A stretch of DNA of 64,000 nt, from NCBI GenBank assembly GCA_005656395.1, contig SRSI01000003.1:434001-498000 (forward strand), read 5' to 3'. Both the position numbers and the translations under genes were made by a program. This DNA comes from Strongyloides papillosus. Taxonomy: Eukaryota > Nematoda > Chromadorea > Rhabditida > Strongyloididae. The notes beneath the pieces are model-generated. The model was not told the origin of the DNA, did no database searches, and was given only the letters and a program-made list of their open reading frames with translations. Below are positions 45,897-56,670 of the stretch, piece by piece. Each line of letters starts with the position of its first letter. Position 1 is the first letter of the stretch.

Positions 45897-47409
45897 CACA
45901 CAGAGACAATCTCATCATTTTCTTTCCCAAAAACATTATTCAAATTTAACTATTCATATCATTTTTTTTCCTGTCCAATCATTTTTTTTTCCTGTCCAAT
46001 CATTTTTTTTCCTATCCAATCATTTTCTTTCCTATTCAATCATTTTCTTAACTAAAAAATCATTTTCTTTTCTATTCAATCATTTTCTTTACTAAAAAAT
46101 CATTTTCATTCCTATACAATCATTTTCTTTCCTAAAAAATCATTTTTAACGCTTACTAATATATTTTCAAGAGATTATGATTCAATGTTAAAGCTTCACA
46201 ATACTTTTAGTTGTCTGATTGAAGATAGCGATTTCGTAAGTCAGATATTTTTTTTTACTTTTATTTATAGCCTATTATGTTTATATTACATCTTCAAGAT
46301 AAATCAGAAGATGTTGTTGAACTATTCGGATGTGAAAAAAATTAAAAACATTTGTTTTGGAGAATTTTACAAATAGCTATAAAAAATTGCTTTTTACACC
46401 TCAAATAAGAGAAATAATGCAAAGTTTTTCTTTACTTAAAAATGTTGAAAGTCATTTTTCGCAAGAAACAATTAATCCACCTGTTAATGATCAATTTCAT
46501 ATATTACATTAAATAAAATATGTAAGTTGTAAAAATACTATTTTATAATTTAAAAAATTTTTATTTTATCATTTCATCAATCCAAAAATATATTTATCAA
46601 TGTTGATAGTTATAACAAATCTCGAATGGGATTTTCAATTGGTTTTAAAATAGGTACAAACAATAAAATTAAGACTTATTGCCTATTGATACATAGAAGT
46701 ACTATATTTGAAAATACTTCTTTAGAAAAGGTCACTGAAATTTTTTTAATGTTGAATGTATGTTTATAATTGGTGACAGTTTTTTAAAACGTTTTTAGTA
46801 TTTTATACCAAAATTAGAAGTCAGAAACCAAAATTCAACATTGCTTCATTTGTTTACATCAGTTGCTTTATATTAATATAAGTGGGGTCTTAAGTACAAA
46901 ACAAAAATTGACGAAAAACTTAAGGGTAAAATAATTTCAATGATGAAACTTTTTTCAGACTAAAAATTTTTTGTATAAGTACAATATTAATGTGTCATCT
47001 TTAATCACATCAAAAATTTGTTGGAACTATTGTTAGATATTTATTTTTTTAAAGCAGGATACAATGATTCTATAGACAATTTTTTTATTTCATTAAATTA
47101 TCACTTAAAATCTTATAAATGCGTAAGCAAAATATCTAGATAATTACTACATAATTATATTATTTTCAAATATAACTAATTTATATTGTACACTTTTTAA
47201 TTTATAATAAAAATTATTTTTAATTATTGTAAGTTATATTGTTATTATAAAATATTTTATGATCAAATATACATCCAAGAAAAAAAATGATTTTTTAGAA
47301 ATGAAAATGATATTTTAAGAAAGAAAATGATTGAATAGGAAAGAAAATGATTGAATAGGAAAAAAAATGATATGAATAGGAAAGAAAATGATGAGATTGT
47401 CTCTGTGTG
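45897..47409. mobile_element. TIR element with subterminal 20-bp repeats, nested in protease
   Basis: The ends are CACACAGAGACAATCTCATC, inverted at 45897 and 47409. The first nine bases equal the ends of the 6-kb transposon. TT flanks both sides on the plus strand (45895-45896, 47410-47411). Removing the element and one copy keeps the protease frame. Arrays of CATTTTCTTTCCTATTCAAT-like units fill 45910-46147 (about eight units) and, inverted, 47277-47398 (about five). The centre has only broken frames. Confidence 0.8.
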
Positions 47410-47411
47410 TT

Positions 47412-48164
47412 TATTTAAGTATTTTTTATAATGTACGGGTAATTTGTTAAAAGTTTTAATTGACATGATGTCAGCCGTTGCTCCTGAATCTATATGAATA
47501 TTAATTCTAATATTATGTACATATGCTTCTTTGCATATGTATTGGTTTGGGTCTATTGCGAACAGTGATTCTTTGCTCTTTTTATTTGTACTATTATCTT
47601 TTGCTATAACAATGTTTTCAGATGCTCTATCGCTGTTCGAATTACGTCTGCTTTTATATAACGTGTCTTGAAATTTTCTAGAATTATTACTTTCTAAAAT
47701 TTTATCCATCTCAATCGATGCCACGCACCAATCATCAATACATACACTATCAGGAACTAATTCACGGAATTTAGAATCTTTTCTAAGCCTATAGTTAACG
47801 TTGTCCATGAAAACTTTTATTACTAATGCGTCACAGTTATTTAGTCTATAAAATTTTATGCGATCAACTGCCTCTTTGAAAGAATCTCTAAATGGCTGTC
47901 TACCATCGTAATTCATTTTTAAGTTGTGGGTTAATAAGTTTAATAAGTCATATACCGAAAAGTCTTCTTGTGTAATGTCAGAATAATACTTCTCAACTAT
48001 ATCTAATATCTCTGACAATGATAAGTTATGATAATCATCCATCGCATCATCGTTTAAGCAATGGTCATCAATATTTTCTAGTATAAGCTAATTTTAAGTT
48101 CTTCTGTTGCTTTACGACGAATGGCTAATCTAATATGTTTAATTCTCAAGTAGGAATTCGTCAT
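47412..48164 (-). CDS. Gag and N-terminal protease of the minus-strand retrotransposon
   Basis: The frame likely starts at MTNSYLRIKH (48164) with a one-base break near 48088, or at MDDYHNLS (48042). Gag has LNLLTHNLKMNY and KVFMDNVNYRLRK, without a zinc knuckle. The aspartic protease begins with IHIDSGATADIMS (catalytic DSGA). It runs to 47412, where the nested element at 45897-47409 cuts it; the residues further left are encoded by that element. The primer site (48204-48214) and 5' LTR lie just upstream. Confidence 0.8.
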
Positions 48165-48214
48165 GTTATCAGATTTATTGGAGAACTTACAATCGTTATT
48201 TCTGGAGGGCTCCA

Positions 48215-48355
48215 TGTTAAATATTTAGTTATTTAGCTAATAAATTATAACAAGTTTAAGGTAAAAGTGTATTTATTTTATAAAAAGCAAGGTATTTTTA
48301 CATAACATAAAAAGATGACAAGCAAATGGCTTGTAATCTTTATACATACGAAACA
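48215..48355 (-). repeat. 5' LTR of the minus-strand retrotransposon (141 bp)
   Basis: This is a direct repeat of 35140-35280 with about 7 differences. It ends only 93 bp before the start codon of the pmt-2-like gene, so it sits in that gene's promoter or 5' exon. Confidence 0.9.
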
Positions 48356-48448
48356 CATACATATTAAAGTATTTTTTATGTATAGATTTTTTTTCACATA
48401 TAAATAATTATATAACTTTTACGTTAATACTATTTATTTTTAGGAAAG

Positions 48449-49801
48449 ATGTCTGCAGGAAAACATGAAATTATTGTTGCCGCTTTGGATAGACTTAAAC
48501 CAACTACAGCTATCAAAGCATTTATTTTAACTCCAACATGTATTGGTTCAGGGATATGCGTTAAGAAAATTTATAGAGAAGAATTAGAAAGAATTTTTGG
48601 TAAGGATGTTGCTACTAAATCAACTATTGAAATTTGTAAGAACATTGAAGAGTTATCAACATTCCCTGATACCCACAAAAACCTTGATTTCCTCTATTTC
48701 AACAACATCCTAGATTGTTTTGGTGCAATTAAGGAAGAGAAAAAGTTAGACGTTATTATAAACGCAGCATTAGCTTCATTAAGAGAAGGTGGTTGTTTTA
48801 TTGTTAGAGAAAACATGGAAAAACACACTGGAAGTGATTTGGCTCTCCTTACAAATTACTTTGATATTTATAGAAAGACAATTGATGGTAAGAATTTGGG
48901 GTTGAATTTTTATTCAATGAATCAAATTGAGGCATCTGTTTATACTTCAAATAACTTTATGGATGTATATTGGATTTTCACAAAACAAGTCTTCCCAGAG
49001 AAGTATGGTGATAATTTAGAGACTTTCAGAGATTTCCTTGATAAGACACAATACCTCAGTGTTCATATTGCTGGGTATGAATTCATCTTTGGAAAAGACT
49101 TTATCTCCCCAGGAGGGTATGATCAAAATTATGATATTATTAGAAGATACAAAACAATGAAACCAGGGATGAGAATGCTTGACATTGGTGTTGGAATCGG
49201 TGGTGGTGCCGTCCAAGTTGCTAAGGAATTTGGAGTAAATGTTTTGGGAGTTGATTTGAGTGCCAACATGATTTTTAATGCCTTTGAGAGGAGTCAAGTA
49301 AATAAAGATGCTCGTATTAGTTATAGAATTGCAGATGCTTTGACATACCAATTTGAACCAGCATCATTTGATCTTATATTCTCAAGAGATTGCATTCAAC
49401 ATATTGGTGATACAGAAAAACTTTTCAAAAACATTTATGATGCTCTTAAACCAGGTGGTGAATTCCTTATTACAATGTATGGTGTTGGTCATGGTTAACT
49501 ATCACCAGAATTTATTGATTATACAAAAAGAAGACATTATTTCTTGAAGAATTTGGAACAGTTTGAACAAGTCGCATTAACGACTGGATTTGTTGAGATT
49601 CACACAGAAAATTTGACACCAAGATTTAAAGAAATTTTGGAAGTTGAATTGAAGAGACTTCAAGATGGTAAGGAAGAATTTGTCTCTAAATTTGGACAAG
49701 AAGAATGGGAAGGACATGTTAAAGGATGGTCTTCAAAACTTGGATACATTGCTGATGACAATCATAATTGGTTACTTATTCAAGGTAGAAAACCACAATA
49801 A
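48449..49801 (+). CDS. pmt-2: Phosphoethanolamine N-methyltransferase PMT-2-like, one internal stop
   Basis: PMT-2 methylates phosphomethyl-ethanolamine to phosphocholine with S-adenosylmethionine, the last steps of nematode phosphatidylcholine precursor synthesis. The single exon starts [10 protein letters not shown] at 48449. The first 200 residues are the vestigial methyltransferase domain typical of PMT-2. The active domain follows: [16 protein letters not shown] motif [10 protein letters not shown] near residue 245, [10 protein letters not shown], and [11 protein letters not shown]. Codon 350 is TAA, yet the same frame continues with matching sequence ([12 protein letters not shown], then a complete C-terminus) to 49801. 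One base change, or an error, would explain this. TATTTTTAG lies 5 nt before the ATG, either a trans-splice site or the acceptor of a lost 5' exon. The LTR ends 93 bp upstream. Confidence 0.9.
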
Positions 49802-50358
49802 AGATGAAATTGTTTGAAAGAGTGATGACAACAAAAAGATTATAAATATAAAACTTTTATGACATCATACATTGTTCAATCAACTACAAGTCAACAACAT
49901 ATTATCTGTGTTTTTTAATAATTATTTCTTTATAGATAATGATTGTTTTTTAAATTCTTTTATTATGTTTAAGATTAATAAAAAAGCTATTATGATATTT
50001 TTAAAGGTTATAGTAATATTCTTATTAGTTTTTATGTTATTTACAATGTGATTAGAAATGACAAATATATTTATGTAAACTAATTATAAATTTTGATGAT
50101 TTTATTCAAGTAATATTTCGAGTTTCAACACTTATTGTCGTAAACAGTACGCTTTTTGTTGTTAACCGAAGTAGAGATAAGAGTAATAAGTAGATGTCAC
50201 ATAACAGTACGACAATGTATCACACTACAAAGTATCTTTGTGCATTGATTGTTGAATAGGTGTGTTTTTAGAACATAAGTAAATTGTATAAATAAGCTTT
50301 TCTCTAATTAAAGTTTTATTCTGACCAACCTTTATCTTTATCACTATATCTATATTCT
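49802..50358. other. Intergenic spacer
   Basis: This is the 3' flank of the pmt-2-like gene and promoter of the next gene. No specific element was recognised. Confidence 0.5.
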
Positions 50359-52039
50359 TTGGTCATGGTTGTTCAAAGGGATGCTGTGAAAATATGTTTG
50401 GAGAACGAGAACATATCCAATATATTTCAAAGAAATATAGAAAGTATCAACGATTTGTCTAATCTATCAAAAACTTGCCGGTATTTTATTAGATACTTCG
50501 AGAAGAAACAAATAAACAAAACTGTTAGATATAATTATGATGATTGTGTGGAAATCAACATAGATTGTTTCAAATCAGAAGGAGATTATTTTTACTCTGA
50601 ACCAATAGATGTAGAAACGATTCTTCCATCAAATATTGTCAATAACAGAAATAGGCGTCATGGAATGGATACATTTAATATATAAAAAGCAATTGTCAAT
50701 TGTTATTGCTTTACCTGGATTAAGTTTCGATGTTTCAAAGCATGACTACAAAAGGATTATTAATGATGCCTTTCTTAATGAAATTATTTTTGAAATAAAG
50801 AATGCTGAGAAGAATGTTGATGCCATGATAATAAATTACAATCATTCTCATGGTTTTATTAATCATATTATTGTTCCTTATATTATTAGTAGATATGGAA
50901 GTTCAAATATAAAAGTTATTAAGTTGAATTTGTTTTGTTTTCTTCAGAAACTCGATCAAGAGGATGTCTTGAAAAAGGTTGATATATTTAGAGGGTATGA
51001 GAAATTTAATGAACTTGTTATTTATGAGAATTTTGCTTTACCACAAAATACAGAGGCATTTGATGAGGGTTCATTATTTATGCATACTCTCGAATGTTTA
51101 TCCAGGAGAAAAAATGCTACTTTAAAAATTGAAGTTCCACAAAATGGCAATATTAAATTGTCATTCTTAAGAAAGACATTTAAAGCTGCTGATGAATTAA
51201 ATATTAAAGTTAAATTTTCAATTTCAATTGGTTGTGAGAAGAGAGGATATAAGGATTGGCATGAGAAGATTAAAATTTTGGAGAGCGATATTGCTGAATA
51301 TATAACACATATCGAGTGCTTCATTCAAGATCAGAATGAATTTTTGCATCTAATTGAATTACTACCAACTTTGGAGAACTTAACAAATCTTAGGATAATT
51401 TTCTACGAATTTAACATACAAAAATTGTTAGCATACGAGAGTCAATTTGAATTTAGGGATGTCTCATTGAAGAATTCATTAAAATTGAAAAATTGTTCTA
51501 TCAAAATTAAACACCAAACCTCTGATGAATATGACTTTAGTTACCGTGAATTCTGTAATATACATAATCAATTTGTAAGATACTTTGCCAAGATTCTCCC
51601 ACCGACAATAATATTTCTGGAATTGGAGAATGTTCTTTACCTAACCCCACAATTGTGTATTTTGATCAACGAAACCGCACCAAATATCCAATTCCTTTTT
51701 GCTAATCACGTAGATTTTGCTAATCAAAAATGTTTAACAGCATTTTCGAATTTGAAATACTTAAAGTTACATAATTGCCCATCAGTAGAGATTCCAAATA
51801 GTGTTGAATTATTAATTCATAAGTATTCTTCATCCTGTAAAGCCCCTCTTTATGCTGGTGAAGATGGCGATGTTGAGGAGGAATATAAACGTCAAGAAAG
51901 AAGGTATTCTTTGTCATTTACCAAGACAGTACATGATATTACGAGGAATTATAAGTTCTATTTTAATAAACTTTCTAAATGGGGATATTATAAGGATATC
52001 ATTGAAAAGGTTGTTATAGATAAAGATCCTGCATTATAA
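50359..52039 (+). CDS. F-box-like protein with long C-terminal repeat region, one frameshift
   Basis: F-box proteins bring substrates to SCF ubiquitin ligases. The N-terminus (50359 onward) has an F-box-like helix set: NIFQRNIESINDLSNLSKTC then FIRYFEKK. The frame is open to 50685, and a second frame open from 50636 to 52039 (about 460 residues) carries on with leucine-rich, irregular repeats (LIELLPTLENLTNLRI, FAKILPPTIIFLELEN, FSNLKYLKLHNCPSVEIP). A one-base shift within 50636-50683 would join them; no splice sites fit. The C-terminal half resembles FTH/LRR-like substrate-binding regions by eye only. Two overlapping separate genes are less likely. The final 60 residues are Lys/Tyr-rich. Confidence 0.6.
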
Positions 52040-52774
52040 ATATTTTTTATTAAAACAATTATCTTGTAAAATTATTCTATGTCTATGGTGTATAAATAAA
52101 TTTGTTCATGACAATAATTGTTTATTATTAGTCACGTAGTCAGATGAAATTAGGGTATTATGACTTTCTTAGTAAAGATATTCTATGAGAATAAGATATA
52201 TATTATTGTTAAATTATTAATATTAATGTATATATGAATGTTTACACTGATAATAGACGCATTTATTTTTTTAAATTAGACAATAACTTATATAAGATTA
52301 AAATTATCGCTTCTTCAGTGGGTTGGAATTATAATCTATTTATAACTATTTTTTTTATCTGTATCATATATTAGTTTCTTATAATTAAAAATACATCTTT
52401 GATCTTTTCCATAGATTATACTATACTCTTTTTTCTTTTTGTTAATAACATCAAATATTGAATGATCTTGAAGAATAATTATGAGTTTGATATTAAAGAA
52501 AAGATAATATAACAATAACTTAACAAATTATCGCTTATATAAAAACAATAAATGCTTTTTTACAAGACACTAATTAAACATTCGATAACAATATTATTTT
52601 AAAATTTTCTACTTCAAGTAAGCACAATAAATCTTCAAAATCCGAGCATTCTAAATTTGAATTATTTATTAATTCGCAAATTTTAAAGAATTTATATAGA
52701 CGAATTACCAAATAAAGACGGTAAAGTAATTTGTGATTTAAAAATTTTGATTTATTAACATCATCTTTACTAGA
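52040..52774. other. Intergenic spacer
   Basis: AT-rich; nothing was recognised. Confidence 0.5.
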
Positions 52775-53005
52775 ATGACAATTGAACGAACTAATTCACA
52801 ACAAGTAAAAATGTCCTTCAATGATGACCGTTATTTAAAGCTTTACAAGAAAGTAAAGGATGAATTAGAAGGTGTTTTGGGAAAGATGGGTGAAGTATTT
52901 GATGAAAGAAAACGTCAAGAAAACAGGGAAATATTGGCCAAAATTGATAAAACAATTCGTAAATCTGAGGATGATGGAGACACAGTATATTACAGCAATC
53001 CTTAA
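52775..53005 (+). CDS. Small charged helical protein, unknown
   Basis: A 76-residue frame with a good start (MTIERTNSQQ) and a second Met at position 13. It is highly charged and predicted helical (YLKLYKKVKDELEGVLGKMG, then EILAKIDKTIRKSED) and ends DTVYYSNP. Codon use resembles the neighbouring host genes. No family was recognised; it could be a chance frame, but the regular charge pattern favours a real small protein. Confidence 0.5.
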   Translation: MTIERTNSQQVKMSFNDDRYLKLYKKVKDELEGVLGKMGEVFDERKRQENREILAKIDKTIRKSEDDGDTVYYSNP

Positions 53006-53269
53006 TCATAAGACATTATTTAATTCATATAATCAATTCCATTGTTTAATAAATTTTTTTTCAAATAATCATGCATTCTATCAAAGTATTACTAAAAACC
53101 TAATCAAATTATTTGTTTATTTCTGCGATTGCATTTCTATTGTTATATATTGCTAATACTAATGATTGGTACAATAATCCATCAATTTCTTATCATAAAT
53201 TATGATAATATCTTAAGTATATTTAATCTGCCTCTGTCTGCGTAGTTTTATATTTTAAAATTTGCAACA

Positions 53270-54818
53270 ATGAAAAAATGTAGTATTACTTTATTCTTTT
53301 ATTCTTTGATTTTTATTTTCCCTGCTATTGTTTTGACAGCTGATATTGCTCCAAGACATGTCCATTTGTCTTTGAATAATGATCCACAATCAATGGTATT
53401 TGCTTGGATTACATTTGATAGTCTACCTAAGTCAAGTGTACCAATTGTTAAATATGGAAAAGATCCAAATTCATTAACAAATACTGTTACAGGAAGTTAT
53501 TCTATATTTATTTATCATGGCATTGTAAGATATATGTACCGTGCAACAGCATCAAACTTAGATTATGACAAAAGATATTATTACGCCGTTGGTATTGAGG
53601 GAAATTTAAGTAAAACTTTCACTTTTAAAACATTCCCACAAGGTAATAATGTACCATTAAGAATTTGTATCTTTGGAGATTTGGGTATTGTAAATGATGT
53701 CTCGATGATGCCCTTACGAACAGCTGGTCTTCGTGGAGATTTTGATATGATTGTCCATGTTGGTGATTTAGCTTATGATCTCCATACAAATGATGGTAGA
53801 CTTGGTGATGAGTATATGGAGTTGATGGAGCCACTTATATCATCAATGCCATATATGGTGATAGCGGGTAATCATGAATATGATTGGGAGGCAAAAAATT
53901 TTGAAAACTATGAAAGGAGATTTAATATGCCTACAAATGGTGATGGAAAAAATCAGTATTATTCGTTTGGTGTTGGTCCAATACAATTTGTTGGTGTTTC
54001 AACAGAATTTTATGGATTTTTCTACGATTTTGGAATCCAACCAGTTCTTGATCAATATTCGTGGTTAGAAAAAGAATTACAGAAGGCTAATGCAAATAGA
54101 AATAATAGACCATGGTTAATGACATACCAACATAGACCATTTTATTGTTCTAATGAAAATTCAATGGAATGTGATGCATTTGAAAATCGTGTTATAAGAA
54201 CTGGATATCTTAATATGCCAGGTTTGGAACCATTATATGGAAAATATGGAGTTGATGTTAATTGGTCTGGTCATGAACATTCATATGAAAGAATGTTCCC
54301 TGTTTACGATAGAAAACTATATAATACAGACCCTGATCCTTATCATAATGCTAAAGCTACAACCTATATTATTACTGGAAGTGCCGGTTGCCATTCTTAC
54401 CAAGCTGCATTTGGTAATCCCTCGCCATTTAGTGCCAAAAGGTATGATAGTAATTTATTTTTTTATAGTTTTGTTTAGATTAAATAAATATGGTTACACT
54501 GTAATGCATATAAAAAATATGACACATTTATATTTTGAACAAATAGATACTCAAGTTACAGGAACAAATACTGTCGTTGATTCATGGTGGATGTCTAAAG
54601 ATATTGGTTATGTAATTAAGGATGACATAAGAGAAAATGCTGGCTTTGTTAATTTACAAGTCGAATATACAGATGTTCCAGTTTTCATAAGAAAATTATG
54701 TGCCGGAAGATCTGCAAGATGTAGAAAAATTTTTTCACAAGATACAAATAGGTACAGTAGAAGAAATGAGGAACAAGAAAATAAATATTCAAAGTATAAA
54801 TATGATGTCGTTTATTAA
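53270..54818 (+). CDS. Secreted purple acid phosphatase (metallophosphoesterase)
   Basis: The enzyme hydrolyses phosphomonoesters at acid pH with a two-metal centre, outside the cell or in lysosomes. Exon 1 is 53270-54441, the intron 54442-54478 (37 bp, GTATGA to TTTAG), exon 2 54479-54818; 503 residues. A signal peptide (residues 1-23, FFYSLIFIFPAIVLTA core) is followed by a fibronectin-like domain (HVHLSLNNDP... FAWITF) and the catalytic domain. All seven metal ligands are present: Asp137 (FGDLG), Asp166 and Tyr169 (GDLAYD), Asn201 (GNHE), His288 (YQHRP), His335 and His337 (GHEHSYER). The post-catalytic region has ITGSAGCHS and continues in exon 2 (GYTVMHIKN, THLYFEQ). The Arg/Lys-rich C-terminus is longer than needed. 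It looks intact. Confidence 0.93.
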
Positions 54819-56126
54819 TGATATCGAGACTGAGGCAAATGCTTTAAAATGATTTTTATATCTAATATAGGTTATATAAATTTTTCAAATTTAAATTTTT
54901 TTGACAATTAATAAAAATTTACAAGTACAAGGCGTTATAGTGTAGCGGTTAAAAATAAATAACAAAAGAATAAGAGAAATACTTTATTTATAAAAACAAG
55001 AAGATACAATTAATAATATTTCAAGTTAGTTTTTCATCCTTCTAGTCACCACTGGTAAATGCTGCCATTTTCCTCCCTTTTATATCCCACTGGGCGTGTC
55101 TGTTTGCCCTATCATTATTTCGTTAAAAATTCCTATACTATTTCGAAGGGTAAGATATAATAGTGGTAGAAAATTTTAAGGTATTAAAATCCATTTTATA
55201 TATAAATAATTATTTATTAAATATTTTTATATACCGTTATAAATATATTCAATTAATGCATCCATATAATGAGGAAAAAAAATATATGATCTTATATTAT
55301 CACCACATATGTTATAAAAGTGGCGCCATCTCAGCTATTTAAATATTATTAATAACTACAAGAAGGTATCATTACGTATTAAAAAATAAATACTCTATAA
55401 TCAAAAAATGTTAATTCTAGTTGATTATCATCTTGGTAAAAAAGGTTATATGTTATATTAAACCATATTTCATATTAAATTTAACAAAATTCTCAAATTT
55501 TACAATTTTGCATACAAGAAAATTGACGGAGATATTTTTATGCAATTTGCAGGAAAGCTAGTAGACCATCCAATTGAAGGAAAAATATCCCTATAAATTT
55601 TAGGAGATATTTCCATAAGATTTTGAATGAAATAAATTTCTAAATTCTTTAGTTTAAAAAATATTTAATATTATTCTTTCCTAATGCTTAATAGATGAGG
55701 CTATCTTACACAGATATGCAAAAGACAATACATTTACCGTGCATTGAGTTTAATTTACGGAAAAAATTATCCTGAAATATATTTTTTCTGCAATAATTTT
55801 TTCGTCAACCAAAATTCCAGAAGCATTTTCGTGTGTTATTACAAATAAATTTTTGATAATTGTTACTTAAAAATAATAAAAAGATTGAAACAATTTACAA
55901 ACGTAATTTTATGAAGTTGTGACTATATAAGCTATACAAATATAAGAAATTCTATTATTTATTTTGTTAGAAATTTATTTTCAAAGTCTTATGTTATGGT
56001 AAAACTTTTATTCGTTTGTTCACTAAAATATAAACATTATAATATTACATAAAAAACGTTATACAATAAACTAATGAATTATTAAAATGAACTGAATAAT
56101 AAATAGTCTTGTTTTTTTTAAATTTT
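54819..56126. other. Spacer with a MITE relic and a tRNA-like fragment
   Basis: At about 55313-55400 the sequence TATAAAAGTGGCGCCATCTC with ATTTAAATATT and ACTACAAGAAGGTATCA matches the inner arm of the MITE at 4591-5117 (from 4723). At 54931-54951, GGCGTTATAGTGTAGCGGTTA looks like the 5' end of a tRNA up to the A box, but nothing tRNA-like follows. The rest is featureless. Confidence 0.5.
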
Positions 56127-56670
56127 TTAAGATTTAACATTTGGCAAAAGTTTTAAAAACTCTTCAAATAAATTTTTTATTTCATCCTTTCTATCTAGAT
56201 ATGGTTTTAAATTTCCAAAATCACAGACCCAATTCGACTCTTTAAGATGATGAGGATATTGACAATCGTCTGGAATTTTTTTAATAAAAGTTGAATAGTT
56301 ATGACTATAAAAAATTGCAACATAATAAGCTAAAAATATATAAATTATTTTTTTTCTATACTGTCTTACTTCCTTTAGTTATCTCAGTATCAAGTAAGCC
56401 TGCAATCATAGAAAATCGTGAACCACATGAATCAGTTTTAGTTAAATAATCATAAACCTGACTACCGTCAGAAGATCCTATCATCATTGTAACCTTTATA
56501 TCTCTTTTATCTGCAACTGGAGGTCTAGTGAATTCTTCTGGACAATTAGGTGTTGCACGGATCCTAAGGTTTCTTCTTGTGGCATGCATTTTAACATTAT
56601 CAAATATTAAAATAATTATAAATACTGTTAATGTTTTAAAAACTCTCATTTTAGAATACTTTACTTTCAT
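56127..56670 (-). CDS. Small secreted four-cysteine protein, unknown family
   Basis: Exon 1 is 56670-56370, the intron 56369-56330 (GTAAGA to TTTTTAG), exon 2 56329-56127; 167 residues, in phase. The start is MKVKYSKMRV; a Met at position 8 is also possible. A hydrophobic signal (VFKTLTVFIIILIFDNV) is followed by a compact domain with four Cys: ATPNCPEEF and DSCGSRF in exon 1, DDCQYPHH and WVCDFGNL in exon 2. The C-terminus is a charged helix (RKDEIKNLFEEFLKLL). Two disulfides are likely. No family was recognised; short secreted cysteine-bearing proteins are common in parasitic nematodes, but this does not prove such a role. Confidence 0.65.

Larger units (their letters stand above)
35140..48355 (-). 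mobile_element. LTR retrotransposon with nested insertions (minus strand)
   Basis: Two 141-bp LTRs (TGTTAAAT...GAAACA) bound it and differ at about 7 positions. On the minus strand the order is 5' LTR 48215-48355, primer site TGGAGCCCTCC, gag-protease, reverse transcriptase, integrase, second RNase H, polypurine tract AAAGAGGGGA and 3' LTR 35140-35280. Its coding region is split by a 6-kb DNA transposon (39315-45335), a 1.5-kb TIR element (45897-47409) and an 834-bp MITE (36393-37226). Frames on both sides of the first two insertions are compatible, so the element was probably coding when hit. No target duplication is visible (GCTAC and CATAC outside the LTRs). Confidence 0.9.

Noticed and set aside
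45341..45949. A 202-codon plus-strand frame
   Set aside because: It is the antisense of the retrotransposon protease and reverse transcriptase segment, whose minus-strand reading shows clear motifs.
45910..46147. Regular short repeats that could suggest a CRISPR array
   Set aside because: The units are contiguous 20-22 bp repeats without unique spacers, mirrored at 47277-47398, and belong to a TIR element.
35135..48360. Target site duplication for the minus-strand LTR element
   Set aside because: GCTAC and CATAC outside the LTRs do not match well enough to claim.
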